Shown: positions 1-9,466, counted from the first letter of the stretch. The stretch: DNA of 64,000 nt from Postechiella sp039985655 (GCA_039985655.1 JBDWSF010000018.1:1-64000); one strand, 5' to 3'. Program-made: numbers and translations. The notes: generated by a model not told the origin, from the sequence alone.

Positions 1-68
1 TTAATAATAATAAAGTTGATGGATTTTTGAGAGGCGTAAAAATTGGATGTTATTTTAGAAGAAAATGA
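1..68 (+). CDS. possible C-terminal tail of an upstream gene (cut by window edge)
   Basis: Frame 3 is open from the window start to a TGA at 66-68 and would encode about 21 residues ending in a basic tail (VKIGCYFRRK). The stretch is too short to identify, and it may be chance. It lies about 105 bp upstream of mnmE on the same strand. No function is proposed. Confidence 0.25.
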   Translation, partial: NNNKVDGFLRGVKIGCYFRRK

Positions 69-173
69 TAAGGAAATGTGTAAATATTAAAGATTAAACG
101 GTCAAATTATAGATGTATATTTTAATTTTTTTTGAAACCGAGAATACCCATAACAATTTCATATTTTTGTCCC

Positions 174-1562
174 ATGACACATCAAGACACTATTGTAGCT
201 TTAGCAACGCCTTCTGGCGCTGGTGCCATTGCGGTTATTCGTTTATCTGGAGATAAGGCAATTACCATTGCTGAATCTCAATTTAAATCTGTTTCTGGCA
301 AGTTATTATCAAAACAGAAGACACACACGATACATTTAGGACATATTATAGACGGAGAACGAACTATAGATGAAGTTTTAGTATCTGTTTTTAAAAACCC
401 AAATTCGTATACTGGAGAAGATGTTGTGGAGGTTTCTTGCCACGGTTCTAATTATATCCAACAGGAAATTATCCAATTATTTGTTAGGAAAGGTTGCCGA
501 ATGGCAACAGCTGGAGAGTTTACACTCCGAGCGTTTTTAAACGCTAAATTAGATTTAAGTCAAGCTGAAGCTGTAGCCGATTTAATTTCTAGTGATAATG
601 AAGCTTCTCATCAAATTGCTATGCAACAAATGCGTGGTGGTTTTTCATCAGAAATAGCTAAACTTCGAGAAGAACTTTTAAATTTTGCATCTTTAATTGA
701 ATTAGAATTAGACTTTGCAGAAGAAGATGTTGAGTTTGCTGATAGAAGCCAATTTAAAGATTTAGTTGAACGTATCCGTTTTGTGTTAAAACGATTGATC
801 GATTCTTTCGCTGTTGGGAATGTCATTAAAAACGGAATTCCAGTGGCTATTGTAGGCGAACCTAATGTTGGTAAATCGACACTTTTAAACGCGCTTTTAA
901 ATGAAGACCGTGCTATTGTATCAGAAATAGCAGGTACTACGCGTGATACTATTGAAGATGAAATTTCGATAGGAGGGATAGGGTTCCGATTTATCGATAC
1001 TGCTGGTATTCGAGAGACTAAAGATGTTGTTGAAAGTATTGGTATTAAAAAAACATTTGAGAAAATAGATCAAGCTCAGGTGGTTGCGTATTTATTTGAT
1101 AGTTCTAATTCCATTGAGAATTTAAAGTTGATTCAAATTGAAATTGAAAAAATTAAAAATAAATATCCTTTAAAACCACTTTTAATTATTGCTAATAAAG
1201 TAGATAAACTTTCTGAAAAGGAAAAGACTATTTTAAAAGCGAACATTGAAGGCATCGAATTATTATCTGCTAAAAAAAATATAGGTGTCGAAACTTTAAA
1301 GGACAAGCTTTTATCTTTTGTTAATACGGGCGCTTTAAGAAATAATGATACTATTGTAACAAATTCTCGCCATTACGATTCACTTTTAAAAGCTTTTGAA
1401 GAAATTGATAAAGTCCAACAAGGTTTAGGTTCTGGTTTATCAGGAGACTTATTGGCTATAGATATTCGACAAGCATTGTATCACTTCGGGGAGATTACTG
1501 GCGAAATTACTAATGATGATTTGTTGGGTAATATTTTTGCTAATTTCTGTATTGGGAAGTAA
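174..1562 (+). CDS. mnmE: tRNA uridine-5-carboxymethylaminomethyl(34) synthesis GTPase MnmE
   Basis: This GTPase acts with MnmG (FAD protein) to modify U34 in the wobble position of certain tRNAs in the cytoplasm. The protein has the N-terminal tetrahydrofolate-binding domain (start TIVALATPSGAGAIAVIRLSG), a helical domain, and an inserted G domain with G1 GEPNVGKS near residue 227, DTAG near 275 and NKVD near 341. It ends in the invariant FCIGK, which carries the CxGK catalytic cysteine. With the ATG at 174 the product is 462 residues, the normal family length. An in-frame TTG at 132 would add 14 residues without similarity to the family, so it was not used. The gene is monocistronic here; an insertion sequence begins about 70 bp after its stop. 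Confidence 0.97.
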   Translation: MTHQDTIVALATPSGAGAIAVIRLSGDKAITIAESQFKSVSGKLLSKQKTHTIHLGHIIDGERTIDEVLVSVFKNPNSYTGEDVVEVSCHGSNYIQQEIIQLFVRKGCRMATAGEFTLRAFLNAKLDLSQAEAVADLISSDNEASHQIAMQQMRGGFSSEIAKLREELLNFASLIELELDFAEEDVEFADRSQFKDLVERIRFVLKRLIDSFAVGNVIKNGIPVAIVGEPNVGKSTLLNALLNEDRAIVSEIAGTTRDTIEDEISIGGIGFRFIDTAGIRETKDVVESIGIKKTFEKIDQAQVVAYLFDSSNSIENLKLIQIEIEKIKNKYPLKPLLIIANKVDKLSEKEKTILKANIEGIELLSAKKNIGVETLKDKLLSFVNTGALRNNDTIVTNSRHYDSLLKAFEEIDKVQQGLGSGLSGDLLAIDIRQALYHFGEITGEITNDDLLGNIFANFCIGK

Positions 1563-1630
1563 CGAGGGATAACAAAGGAAAGCATAAGACTACAAAGAGC
1601 TAATAAACAGCGTTTTTATAAAAATTAATA

Positions 1631-2577
1631 GAGGTCAGTAGTTAGTTACATATAATTTGTTTGTGACTAACTTTTCCTTTTTCGACCATTTTAGTTATTA
1701 AGTTATTAAATATTGTTGCTTTGGTTTGAGCACGGTTAATTCTAAAACAAAATTCATTAAAGTATCTATTGATATTAAAATCGCTTACCCAAGAATATGT
1801 TGTTCTTATCCAAGATTTTACTTGATGAATCATTGTATGAAGTGCTTTAAAATTCATACCTCCATTACTTTCTATTTGTGTAATATTATAAGCCTTTGAA
1901 ATTGGTCTGTAACCTATCCATTTATCGGTTATCACTTTAACTTCTCGACTAATATGATTCACAAAAATGTATTGAAGAGAACGCGCTGAAAAATCTTCAA
2001 TTCTCATTGCATACATTCTTTTTACTTTTCCATCTTCAATTAGTTCAACCGCAGTAACAGCCTTCTTTTTCTATGCATTATAACTTCTACCAACTTTATC
2101 TTTTTTGCGTCCACCAAGCACAAATTCATCGACATGAACAACACCAGTCATAGGGCTATTTCCGCTACTCTCCATAGCTTCTCTAATTTTAAGCATAAAT
2201 AAACGAGCTGTCTTTTCGGTAACACTAAAGCGAACTGAAACATAGCATGTTGAAAGGCTTTTTGTACTTGTACTCATTTCAAAAACAATAAAAAATGCTT
2301 TTCTAACTCCAAATTTCACCTTGTGAAAAAGTGTGTTTGATGTTGCTGATTCTTGATGAGAACAAATATTACAAGTTCGAGAAAAATCCTTTCTTATTTG
2401 AGCTTTTTTATGACCACATTTAACATATTCAAAACCATCTTTCCATTTAATATCTGCTAAATAATCTTTGCAATCTAAATCTGTTTTAAAACGATCAGCA
2501 AACTCTAGAAGGTCTTGACCTTTAAAAATATGCATAATTTTATTGAACTTAAAGATATGAATTTAAATACTGACCTC
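1631..2577 (-). mobile_element. IS1595-type insertion sequence, about 947 bp, inactivated
   Basis: The element is bounded by a perfect 10-bp inverted repeat, GAGGTCAGTA at 1631-1640 and its complement at 2568-2577, with partial matching further inward. Directly outside both ends lies TAATA (1626-1630 and 2578-2582), which may be a short target duplication. The IS1595 family more often makes 8-bp duplications, so the exact ends could lie a few bases out. The only gene inside is a broken transposase on the minus strand. Confidence 0.75.
1642..2535 (-). pseudogene. IS1595 family (ISXO2-like) transposase, interrupted by an amber stop
   Basis: Two open segments in the same frame, 2535-2074 and 2016-1642, are joined by 18 further sense codons and separated by a single TAG at 2071-2073. 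Together they give about 297 residues, the normal length for the ISXO2-like group. The N-terminal part resembles the family zinc ribbon (KCGHKK then CNIC), but the first cysteine of the leading CxxC appears to be Tyr. The DDE-type core is recognisable: VHVDEFVLGG carries the first Asp and VITDKWIGY the second. The C-terminal EFCFRINR signature is intact. With a premature stop and a damaged zinc ribbon the element is very probably inactive unless complemented in trans. Confidence 0.88.
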
Positions 2578-2596
2578 TAATAGTTTAATTTATAAA

Positions 2597-3562
2597 TTAT
2601 TTAATTTCAATTGTTTTACCACATTTTTTAGTAGTACCAGCCGTATTAAGTAGTATTGCTTCATTTGGGTAATACCATTTTTTTCCTGTAAAATCATAAT
2701 TAAGACCTGAAGTACAAGGGAACTTAACTTTAGCACCATTATTATACATCACTCCTTTTGTTGAGTTACCTCTGTAGATATAAATAGTTCTCCCCGTTTT
2801 ATTTACATAAACTACATTGTTATAACTATCTATAGATGAATTCATATCTTTATTAATAGCAGCGGCTTTCTTTTTAGCTGCTAATGCTTCAGGACTAGAT
2901 TGCATTTTATTTTGGATTGCTGTCGCGGCATCTAAATAAGGCTGTAAAACTTCATTCTTTAACTTTTCCAATTTCGGATTAGATCCGCGAGTACTTGTTG
3001 ACCCTGATTTAATTCCTTCTTTTAATGCTTTAAAGAAACCGCCACTTTTTTTCTTCTTTTTAGTGACATCATCTTTTCCTTTTCCACCATTACTAAGTAT
3101 AGCTGCTAAAGTATAATTATCTTTATCTGTCCAATATGTTAGATAAAAAATATAATCTTTAAGAAAAACTAATCTTGTTTTTCCAGCATATTTACCTCTT
3201 CTTACCACATAGCCGTTTTGCTCTTGCATTTTTCTATTGCCTTCATAACTTGTACTCATATAAGAAATAGGAAATATTTCTTTATCAGCAAAAAAACGCT
3301 CTCTGCTTTCCCTTTTAGAGTCTGTTGGACTTTCAGGAAATAATTGAACTCTTAATTCTAAATTATCTTTTGGTTTACTTTTATCTGGCATAATTTTTTC
3401 AAAATTCACAAACTTATCAAAGCCACTATATTTTTCAGCTATTACTTTATAGTTACCTGGTTTAAAACTTTCCTTAATAATTTCACTTTGATTTTTAACT
3501 TCTTGTGCAATAGCAGTTGTAAAACCTTGTAATAAGAATGTAAATAATAATACTTTTTTCAT
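2597..3562 (-). CDS. secreted protein of unknown function
   Basis: The product has 321 residues and begins with a clear signal peptide (MKKVLLFTFLLQGFTTAIAQ, cleavage after AQ), so it is exported to the periplasm or beyond. The mature part is lysine-rich, with a KKKKKSGG stretch around residue 170. Its last 70 residues are Tyr/Gly/Asn-rich and look like small beta-strands. No T9SS tail, lipoprotein cysteine or catalytic motif is visible, and I do not recognise the family. It lies about 20 bp from the right end of the insertion sequence, and the BspA-like gene is about 350 bp upstream on the same strand, so the two could be cotranscribed. Confidence 0.7.
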   Translation of the reverse strand: MKKVLLFTFLLQGFTTAIAQEVKNQSEIIKESFKPGNYKVIAEKYSGFDKFVNFEKIMPDKSKPKDNLELRVQLFPESPTDSKRESRERFFADKEIFPISYMSTSYEGNRKMQEQNGYVVRRGKYAGKTRLVFLKDYIFYLTYWTDKDNYTLAAILSNGGKGKDDVTKKKKKSGGFFKALKEGIKSGSTSTRGSNPKLEKLKNEVLQPYLDAATAIQNKMQSSPEALAAKKKAAAINKDMNSSIDSYNNVVYVNKTGRTIYIYRGNSTKGVMYNNGAKVKFPCTSGLNYDFTGKKWYYPNEAILLNTAGTTKKCGKTIEIK

Positions 3563-3590
3563 GGTTGTTAGAGTTTATTAAATAATTAGT

Positions 3591-5912
3591 TTATTTTTTT
3601 ATAATTTTTTTTGTAAATGTTTTGGTCATAGCTATTATTTTTAAAAAGTAAATACCTATTGGTAATGCAGATACATCAATAGTATTTGCAGTAGTTTTTG
3701 CCAATGTTTTACCTGTAGCGTCTATTAATACTAATTTATTAAAATTAACCGTGCTATTTACTATAATGGTGTTAATGCTTGGATTTGGGTAGACGCTAAT
3801 AATAGGAGGAATAGCATCTTTAATATCGTTAACACTTAAAGTGTTACTTTCTGAAACGCTTTTAAAACCCATCCAATTTTCAGCGATATAAACTGACAAA
3901 GTACCTGTAGGAATTGTTAAATCAATAGTACTCTTATTATCAAAGGCATCTGTTGGTAATGTAGCTGGTGTAATACTTAGCGAAATTACTGTGCTTATTG
4001 GTGTGTTTTCAAAAATACGTTTACCAATACTCGTTACACTTTCTGGGATGGTAACATTGGTTAACCCTGTATTACCAAAAGCAGCTTCTCCAATTCTCTG
4101 TACACCGCTACCTAAATTAATAGTAGTTAAAGTACTATTATCAAAAAAAGCAGCAAAGTCAATGCTTGTTACGCTATCAGGTATCGTTACACTTGTTAAG
4201 TTGTTGTCTCTAAAAACACCAGCACTAATAATTGTTATGCTATTAGATATAACAACACTCGTTAATCCACTATTTAAAAAAGCATTTTCTCCAATATTCG
4301 TTACGCTATTTGGTATGATTACATTTGCCAAAGCTTTAGCATCTCTAAAAGCACGATTACCAATAGTTGTTACACTACTAGGTATGGTAAGAGAAGTTAA
4401 CCCTGTATTAGCAAAAGCAGCTTCCCCAATACTCTGTATACTGTTACCTAAATTAACAGTTGTTAATACTGTATTATCAAAAAAAGCAGCAAAACCAATA
4501 TTTGTTACACTATTAGGTATAGTAACATTTATTAAGGCATTACTTCTAAAAACATTATTTCCAATACTTGTTAGATTATTTGAAATGGTAACACTAGTTA
4601 ATTGGTTATCTAAAAAAGCTCCATCTGCAATTCTTGTTACAGTATTTGGTATAATAACACTTGTCAAATTATTATTTTTAAAAGCTTCAAATGCAATACC
4701 ATTTACAGTATAGATTTTTCCATTATCGGTTACTGTAGAGGGGATACTAATATTTATATTACTATTACCTGAAACTTTACTTGCTACAAAAACCTCATCA
4801 ACACTACTACTATACATATAGTTAAATTGACCATCTGAGACAGTAGCTAGAGAACTAATAGAATTAAAACCGCTCCAATTAGCAGAAGAATAAGCCGATG
4901 AAGCACCTGCAGGAATTGTTAAATCAATAATACTATTATCATCAAAGACATCTGTTGGTAATCCAGCAGGTGTAGTACTTAGCGAAATTACTGTGCTTAT
5001 CGGTGTGTTTTCAAAAATACGTCCACCAATACTTGTTACACTACCTGGAATGGTAACATTGGTTAACCCTATATTACCAAAAGCAGCTTCCCCAATACTC
5101 TGTACACCGTTACCTAAATTAATAGTAGTTAAAACACTATTATCAAAAAAAGCAGCAGCGCCAATGCTTGTCACACCATCAGGTATCGTTACACTTATTA
5201 AGTTGTTACCTCTAAAAACACTAGCACTAATACTTGTTATGGTATTAGATATAACAACACTCGTTAATCCACTATTCATAAAAGCACTTTCTCCAATACT
5301 CGTTACGCTATTAGGTATGATTACATTTCCCAAAGCATTAACATCTCTAAAAGCACGATTTCCAATAGTTGTTACACTACTAGGTATGGTAAGAGAAGTT
5401 AACCCTGTATTAGCAAAAGCAGCTTCCCCAATATTCTGTATACTGTTACCTAAATTAACAGTTGTTAATACTGTATTATCAAAAAAAGCAGCAAAACCAA
5501 TATTTGTTACACTATTAGGTATAGTTACACTTATTAAGCCGTTACCTCTAAAAACATTATTTCCAATACTTGTTAGATTATTGGGAATGGTAACACTAGT
5601 TAATTGGTTATCTAAAAAAGCTCCATCTTCAATACTTTTTACAGTATTCGGTATAGTAACACTAGTTAATTGGTTATTGAAAAAAGCCCTATTTGCTATA
5701 CTTGTTACATTGAAAATAGCACCGTTGTTTGTTACTGTGGTAGGTATGTTAATAGTAGTACTTGTATTGCCCGAAACTCTACCATCTACTCTAACTTCAT
5801 TAAGAGTGGTATTGGTAACAGTGAAATAAAGATCTCCGTTATTAAAAGTAATTTGTGCAAATATATTGCAGGTTAGCATTATTAATAATAAAGTAAATAA
5901 TTTTGTTTTCAT
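3591..5912 (-). CDS. BspA-type leucine-rich-repeat surface protein with T9SS sorting tail
   Basis: The protein is a repeat-built, cell-surface LRR_5 (BspA/TpLRR) protein, a class associated with adhesion. I chose the ATG at 5912, which starts a signal peptide (MKTKLFTLLLIMLTCNIFAQ) and gives 773 residues; an upstream in-frame extension to 6035 has no signal character. Twenty-three-residue repeats of the form LTSVTIPNSVTSIGxxAF fill two blocks of about 334 residues each. Both blocks close with an ISTVISLS...DLTIPAG segment, which marks a whole-domain duplication. The C-terminal 70 residues form a type A T9SS sorting domain (ISVYPNPSINTIIV ... IYFLKII), predicting export by T9SS and surface attachment. 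Ligand unknown. Confidence 0.9.
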   Translation of the reverse strand: MKTKLFTLLLIMLTCNIFAQITFNNGDLYFTVTNTTLNEVRVDGRVSGNTSTTINIPTTVTNNGAIFNVTSIANRAFFNNQLTSVTIPNTVKSIEDGAFLDNQLTSVTIPNNLTSIGNNVFRGNGLISVTIPNSVTNIGFAAFFDNTVLTTVNLGNSIQNIGEAAFANTGLTSLTIPSSVTTIGNRAFRDVNALGNVIIPNSVTSIGESAFMNSGLTSVVISNTITSISASVFRGNNLISVTIPDGVTSIGAAAFFDNSVLTTINLGNGVQSIGEAAFGNIGLTNVTIPGSVTSIGGRIFENTPISTVISLSTTPAGLPTDVFDDNSIIDLTIPAGASSAYSSANWSGFNSISSLATVSDGQFNYMYSSSVDEVFVASKVSGNSNINISIPSTVTDNGKIYTVNGIAFEAFKNNNLTSVIIPNTVTRIADGAFLDNQLTSVTISNNLTSIGNNVFRSNALINVTIPNSVTNIGFAAFFDNTVLTTVNLGNSIQSIGEAAFANTGLTSLTIPSSVTTIGNRAFRDAKALANVIIPNSVTNIGENAFLNSGLTSVVISNSITIISAGVFRDNNLTSVTIPDSVTSIDFAAFFDNSTLTTINLGSGVQRIGEAAFGNTGLTNVTIPESVTSIGKRIFENTPISTVISLSITPATLPTDAFDNKSTIDLTIPTGTLSVYIAENWMGFKSVSESNTLSVNDIKDAIPPIISVYPNPSINTIIVNSTVNFNKLVLIDATGKTLAKTTANTIDVSALPIGIYFLKIIAMTKTFTKKIIKK
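3850..5855 (-). repeat. 1,002-bp in-frame tandem duplication inside the BspA-like gene
   Basis: Matching DNA recurs at an offset of exactly 1,002 bp (334 codons). For example, CTTAGCGAAATTACTGTGCTT begins at 3976 and again at 4978, and the LRR arrays around 4400-4700 and 5400-5700 are nearly identical. Block edges given here are approximate. The first-strand sequence of each block encodes a complete LRR domain including its capping segment. Confidence 0.85.
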
Positions 5913-6243
5913 AATTAAATTAGATTTTGAACAAAAATGCATCTTTAACCAGGTATTTATTTTATTTTTTTCTGAAAGCGCTTTGTTTTTTTCTGAATAG
6001 ATTGATAAAGTATTTTTTTTTAAGGAAAACATCAAAAGTGATTATTAAAAGCTAAAAATTACTTAAAAACCTATCTTAAAATGAAGAATGAATTATTTCA
6101 AGAAGTATTATCTAAATCATAACTCTAGTATAGCGCAAAAAAAAATTTAAGTGATTAAAAAAAATAAAATGAGGTTTTAGAAAAAACCCCGTATTACGTA
6201 GCTCAAAAATTGCTAAGTTGCATTAAATTTCAAGTTCAATTTT

Positions 6244-8088
6244 ATGCGCTTTCAACTATTTATATATTTATTGTTTTCATTGATGGCTTCAGCCCAAACT
6301 TCAGTTTTAGATAGCTTACAACATAGATATAAATCTAAGCTTGATTCAGACAGTTTAAAATTAGAAAGTTGCCTAGATCTGGCAAAGTACTATATGAATG
6401 TTGATGTAAGAAAAGCATCTCCTTATTTAAATGAAGCACTTGAATATTCTAAAAATTTAAAAAACAAACAATTAACAGCAAAGATATTTAATAGCTTCTC
6501 TTTACTTCATAGAGCAAGTGGAAACGAATTAAAGGCTTTAGAATTTGCAATTGATGCTAAAAAAATCATAGATATTTACGGAACTAAACAAGAGAAAATT
6601 ATTGCAAACAGCGAGTTGTTAAATAGTTATATTAATACTGGAGATTTTGAAAAAGCAATTGCCTTAGCTGAATTAAACAAAAAATTAGTATTAAGTGAGC
6701 CTTCATCAAGCAACAAAGCAAGATTGTTTTTTGATGCAGGAAATGTTTATAAAATTGTAAATAATTATTCAGAAGCAAAAAAGAACTACAGTCAAGCTAT
6801 TAATATATGTAAAGAAATAAATTTTGTTCCTGGTGAAATGGTAATGAAAGTAAAATTAGGATTGCTTTTTATTGCCGAAAAACAATATGATAGAGCAATT
6901 TTAACGTTTAAGGAAACCTTAAAATATTATGAAAAAGTAAAACAACCAACACGACAAGGAACTTCTTTTTTACATTTAGGAAAATCATATTCACTTAAAG
7001 GAGATTCTAAAAAAGCAATACCTGAGCTACTAAATGCACTATTTTTTTTTGAAAAAACAGGGGCTAACTTATTTCAAAAAAATGAAATTCAAGAGCTATT
7101 ATTTTATAATTATGCTATCCTTGGAGAATCTTCAAAAGCTTTAAAATTTAAAACACAGTATAAACAGTTACGAGATAGTATTGTATCTAAAAACAAGACT
7201 AAATTAATAGAAGGCCTTAAAGTAAAATATGATACAGATAAGCTTTTAGCAGAAAAAGAAATATCTAAACAAAACACACTATTATTAAAACAGAAGGTCA
7301 AGTTAAATAAATACTTTTTTTTGGCAATAACGGGGCTGTTAATAGTGTTGTTGGTAATAGGCTTATTTTTATTTTTACGATATAAAAATAAACAAAAAAC
7401 TTTTTTTTTAGCATCAGAACTTAAAGAAACACAAAAACGCTTAGTTGTAGAAAAGCAGTATAGAAACTCTGAATTAAAAGCTTTAAATGCTCAAATGAAT
7501 CCCCATTTTATTTTTAATACATTAAATTCAATACAAGAATACATTGTGTTAAACGAAAAAGATTTAGCGAGTTCTTATTTAATTAAATTTTCGAGATTAA
7601 TCCGTATTTATTTAGAGCATAGCAAAGAAAATGAAGTAGTCCTTTCTGAAGAAATAAAAGCACTAAATATATATTTAGAGTTAGAAAAAAACAGATTTGA
7701 AGATCTATTAAATTATGAAATTTCTATAGCAGAAAACATAGATCTTAATTCTATTAAAATACCATCATTGTTTATTCAGCCTTATGTAGAAAATGCTTTA
7801 AAACATGGCTTACTTCATAAAAAAACAGATAGAAAACTTAGTATTATTTTTACTTTAAACGATAATGTTTTGCATTGTAGCATTAAAGATAATGGTATAG
7901 GCATTGAAGCTTCAAAAAAATTGAATGCTAAAAGAAATCCTTTTCATAAATCTTTTGCAACAAGTACAAACGAAAAACGTGTAAGATTATTAAATTCTAA
8001 TAGAACCAATACAATAAAAGTAGAAACTAAAAGTCTTGTAAACGGTATAAATGATGGTACTGAAGTTATAATTAAAATACCTCAATAA
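6244..8088 (+). CDS. TPR sensor histidine kinase, LytS/YehU (His_kinase) type
   Basis: The kinase would autophosphorylate and pass phosphate to the LytTR regulator encoded 8 bp downstream. A signal peptide (to about residue 18, SAQ) is followed by roughly 320 residues of tetratricopeptide repeats predicted to lie in the periplasm. A single membrane span follows (FLAITGLLIVLLVIGLFLFL) and then the cytoplasmic kinase. The H box is NAQMNPHFIFNTLNS with His421, the N box is FIQPYVENALKHG, and the G box is DNGIGIEAS. This LytS-type core lacks a separate dimerisation HisKA domain, as usual for the family. The 614-residue length fits flavobacterial TPR kinases. The signal sensed is unknown. Confidence 0.93.
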   Translation: MRFQLFIYLLFSLMASAQTSVLDSLQHRYKSKLDSDSLKLESCLDLAKYYMNVDVRKASPYLNEALEYSKNLKNKQLTAKIFNSFSLLHRASGNELKALEFAIDAKKIIDIYGTKQEKIIANSELLNSYINTGDFEKAIALAELNKKLVLSEPSSSNKARLFFDAGNVYKIVNNYSEAKKNYSQAINICKEINFVPGEMVMKVKLGLLFIAEKQYDRAILTFKETLKYYEKVKQPTRQGTSFLHLGKSYSLKGDSKKAIPELLNALFFFEKTGANLFQKNEIQELLFYNYAILGESSKALKFKTQYKQLRDSIVSKNKTKLIEGLKVKYDTDKLLAEKEISKQNTLLLKQKVKLNKYFFLAITGLLIVLLVIGLFLFLRYKNKQKTFFLASELKETQKRLVVEKQYRNSELKALNAQMNPHFIFNTLNSIQEYIVLNEKDLASSYLIKFSRLIRIYLEHSKENEVVLSEEIKALNIYLELEKNRFEDLLNYEISIAENIDLNSIKIPSLFIQPYVENALKHGLLHKKTDRKLSIIFTLNDNVLHCSIKDNGIGIEASKKLNAKRNPFHKSFATSTNEKRVRLLNSNRTNTIKVETKSLVNGINDGTEVIIKIPQ

Positions 8089-8096
8089 AATAATAT

Positions 8097-8855
8097 ATGA
8101 AAGCATTAATAATTGACGATGAAAACAAAGCAAGACGTTTGTTAGAGCGATTGTTAGAAGAGCAATGTCCAGAAGTGAAAACAATATTTCATGCCACAGA
8201 TTTAGAAGAAGGTATTGCTTGTATTAATAGAGAACAGCCAAATATTGTGTATTTAGATATTGAAATGCCAAAATATTCTGGATTACAAATATTAGAGTTA
8301 ATGGGAGACGTTCCTGTAAACTTTCAAATTATATTTACAACAGCTTATAATCAATATGCAGTAGATGCTTTTAAGTTGTCTGCCATAGATTATTTATTAA
8401 AACCAATAGATATTCAAGAATTAAAATCTGCTACCGATAAAGCCATATTAGCCATTAAAGGAAACAAGATAAGTTATCAACTCGAAAACTTGAAAAAAGC
8501 TTTTAATCAACTGGCATTAAACAAAATAGCGCTTGAGGTTCCAAAAGGTGTTATTTTCATTTCCCATAACGATATTATTTTTTTTGAAGCAGATGGTATG
8601 TACACTAAGGTTTATTTAGATAATGAAGATTCAGAATTAATATGTAAACCTTTAAAATATTTTGCAGAGCAATTAAGTAATCTTCCTATATTTTATAAGC
8701 CACATCGTTCATTTCTAGTTAATTTAAAACATATAAAAGAATTGTCTAAAAAAGATGGTTATCATTTAATAATGACTAATAGTAGAACCATTTCTATATC
8801 TAAAGATAAGCGTCAAGATTTTATGACTGTTATAAACCAAGTTTTTAATACTTAA
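8097..8855 (+). CDS. LytTR-family response regulator
   Basis: An N-terminal receiver domain (acidic pair in IIDDEN, phospho-acceptor Asp54 in YLDIEMP, conserved Lys in YLLKPI) is followed from about residue 140 by a LytTR DNA-binding domain. That domain contains IIFFEADGMYTKVYL and the family pattern FYKPHRSFLVNLKHI. The 252-residue length is typical. The gene is cotranscribed with the LytS-like kinase (8-bp gap) and is its presumed partner. No target promoter could be recognised in the window. Confidence 0.95.
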   Translation: MKALIIDDENKARRLLERLLEEQCPEVKTIFHATDLEEGIACINREQPNIVYLDIEMPKYSGLQILELMGDVPVNFQIIFTTAYNQYAVDAFKLSAIDYLLKPIDIQELKSATDKAILAIKGNKISYQLENLKKAFNQLALNKIALEVPKGVIFISHNDIIFFEADGMYTKVYLDNEDSELICKPLKYFAEQLSNLPIFYKPHRSFLVNLKHIKELSKKDGYHLIMTNSRTISISKDKRQDFMTVINQVFNT

Positions 8856-9466
8856 ATATAATTCAGAAAAAAATATTACAAAATCAAAGATTTAAAGAAG
8901 TATTACGAGTTAAATGAACATAAAATATCTTTATTTGAATCGTTTTTTTCAGCGTAAAATAATAGCTTCGGATAAATCTAACGCGTGAAATATTACATCT
9001 ATAAAGTAATGAAGCCAACTGGTTATTTGATTTTTTCTTTGCCCAATTTCTAAAGAATCATAGTATTCCTTATTTTCTTTTTCAATACTTGTAGAAAGAC
9101 TAATTAATAAAGGGCTACCTTATAAGTTTGTAAAAGTGCTTTTTCTGCAATCACGATTCCAACTCTTCCGTTACTATCTTCAAAAAGATGAATGCTTTCA
9201 AAACATATATGACTTTCAGGTTTCTAAAAACAATCTTTTTATAACACTTCAAAAATAGTTGTACATTTATCCAATAAACAACAGCCAAAAGAAAGATAAA
9301 GTATACAGCTTTAGTACACCTAAACTGCTACAAACCCAATAGAATAAGCAAATATTACATATTGTATCGGGAAATAAATTTATTTATCTTTAAAAAGCAC
9401 CCCCTATTACAAACTATTGTTTGTTTAGGTTATGGATTAAATCGCTTTCACTTAATGTTTTTAGGT
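8856..9466. other. 610-bp intergenic stretch with a decayed gene
   Basis: Apart from the Fic remnant at 8949-9224 on the minus strand, no open frame with coding character, repeat or clear terminator was seen. The stretch lies between the LytTR gene (plus strand) and the 3' end of the TonB-receptor gene (minus strand), so it carries the ends of two convergent transcripts. Confidence 0.6.
8949..9224 (-). pseudogene. remnant of a Fic-domain protein gene
   Basis: Reading the minus strand from 9224, the translation FESIHLFEDSNGRVGIVIAE resembles the Fic catalytic motif HPFxDGNGRxxR, with Gly to Ser and the last Arg to Val changes. A frameshift near 9120 leads into ISLSTSIEKENKEYYDSLE and then ITSWLHYF, matching the helical segment that follows the motif in class II/III Fic AMP-transferases, and the frame stops at 8949-8951. 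An in-frame stop also lies just upstream of the motif. Only about 90 codons of a protein normally above 300 residues survive, so the gene is dead. Confidence 0.7.

Noticed and set aside
132..173. TTG at 132 as the start of mnmE
   Set aside because: It would add 14 residues without family similarity; the ATG at 174 begins the conserved N-terminus.
2071..2073. The amber codon in the transposase as programmed readthrough or pyrrolysine
   Set aside because: No sign of a recoding element was seen, IS1595 transposases are not known to use it, and a second damaging change in the zinc ribbon favours simple decay.
3900..5800. Regularly spaced similar units that might suggest a CRISPR array
   Set aside because: The units are in-frame 69-bp coding repeats of leucine-rich type without distinct spacers.
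3991..5829. Long open frames on the plus strand (3991-4713, 4993-5829) inside the BspA-like gene
   Set aside because: They lie antisense to the repeat protein, repeat with its 1,002-bp period and have hydrophobic repeat composition dictated by the complementary strand. No promoter or start context supports them.
5913..6035. N-terminal extension of the BspA-like protein to 6035
   Set aside because: The extension is charged and places the signal peptide internally; the ATG at 5912 gives a normal signal peptide at the N-terminus.
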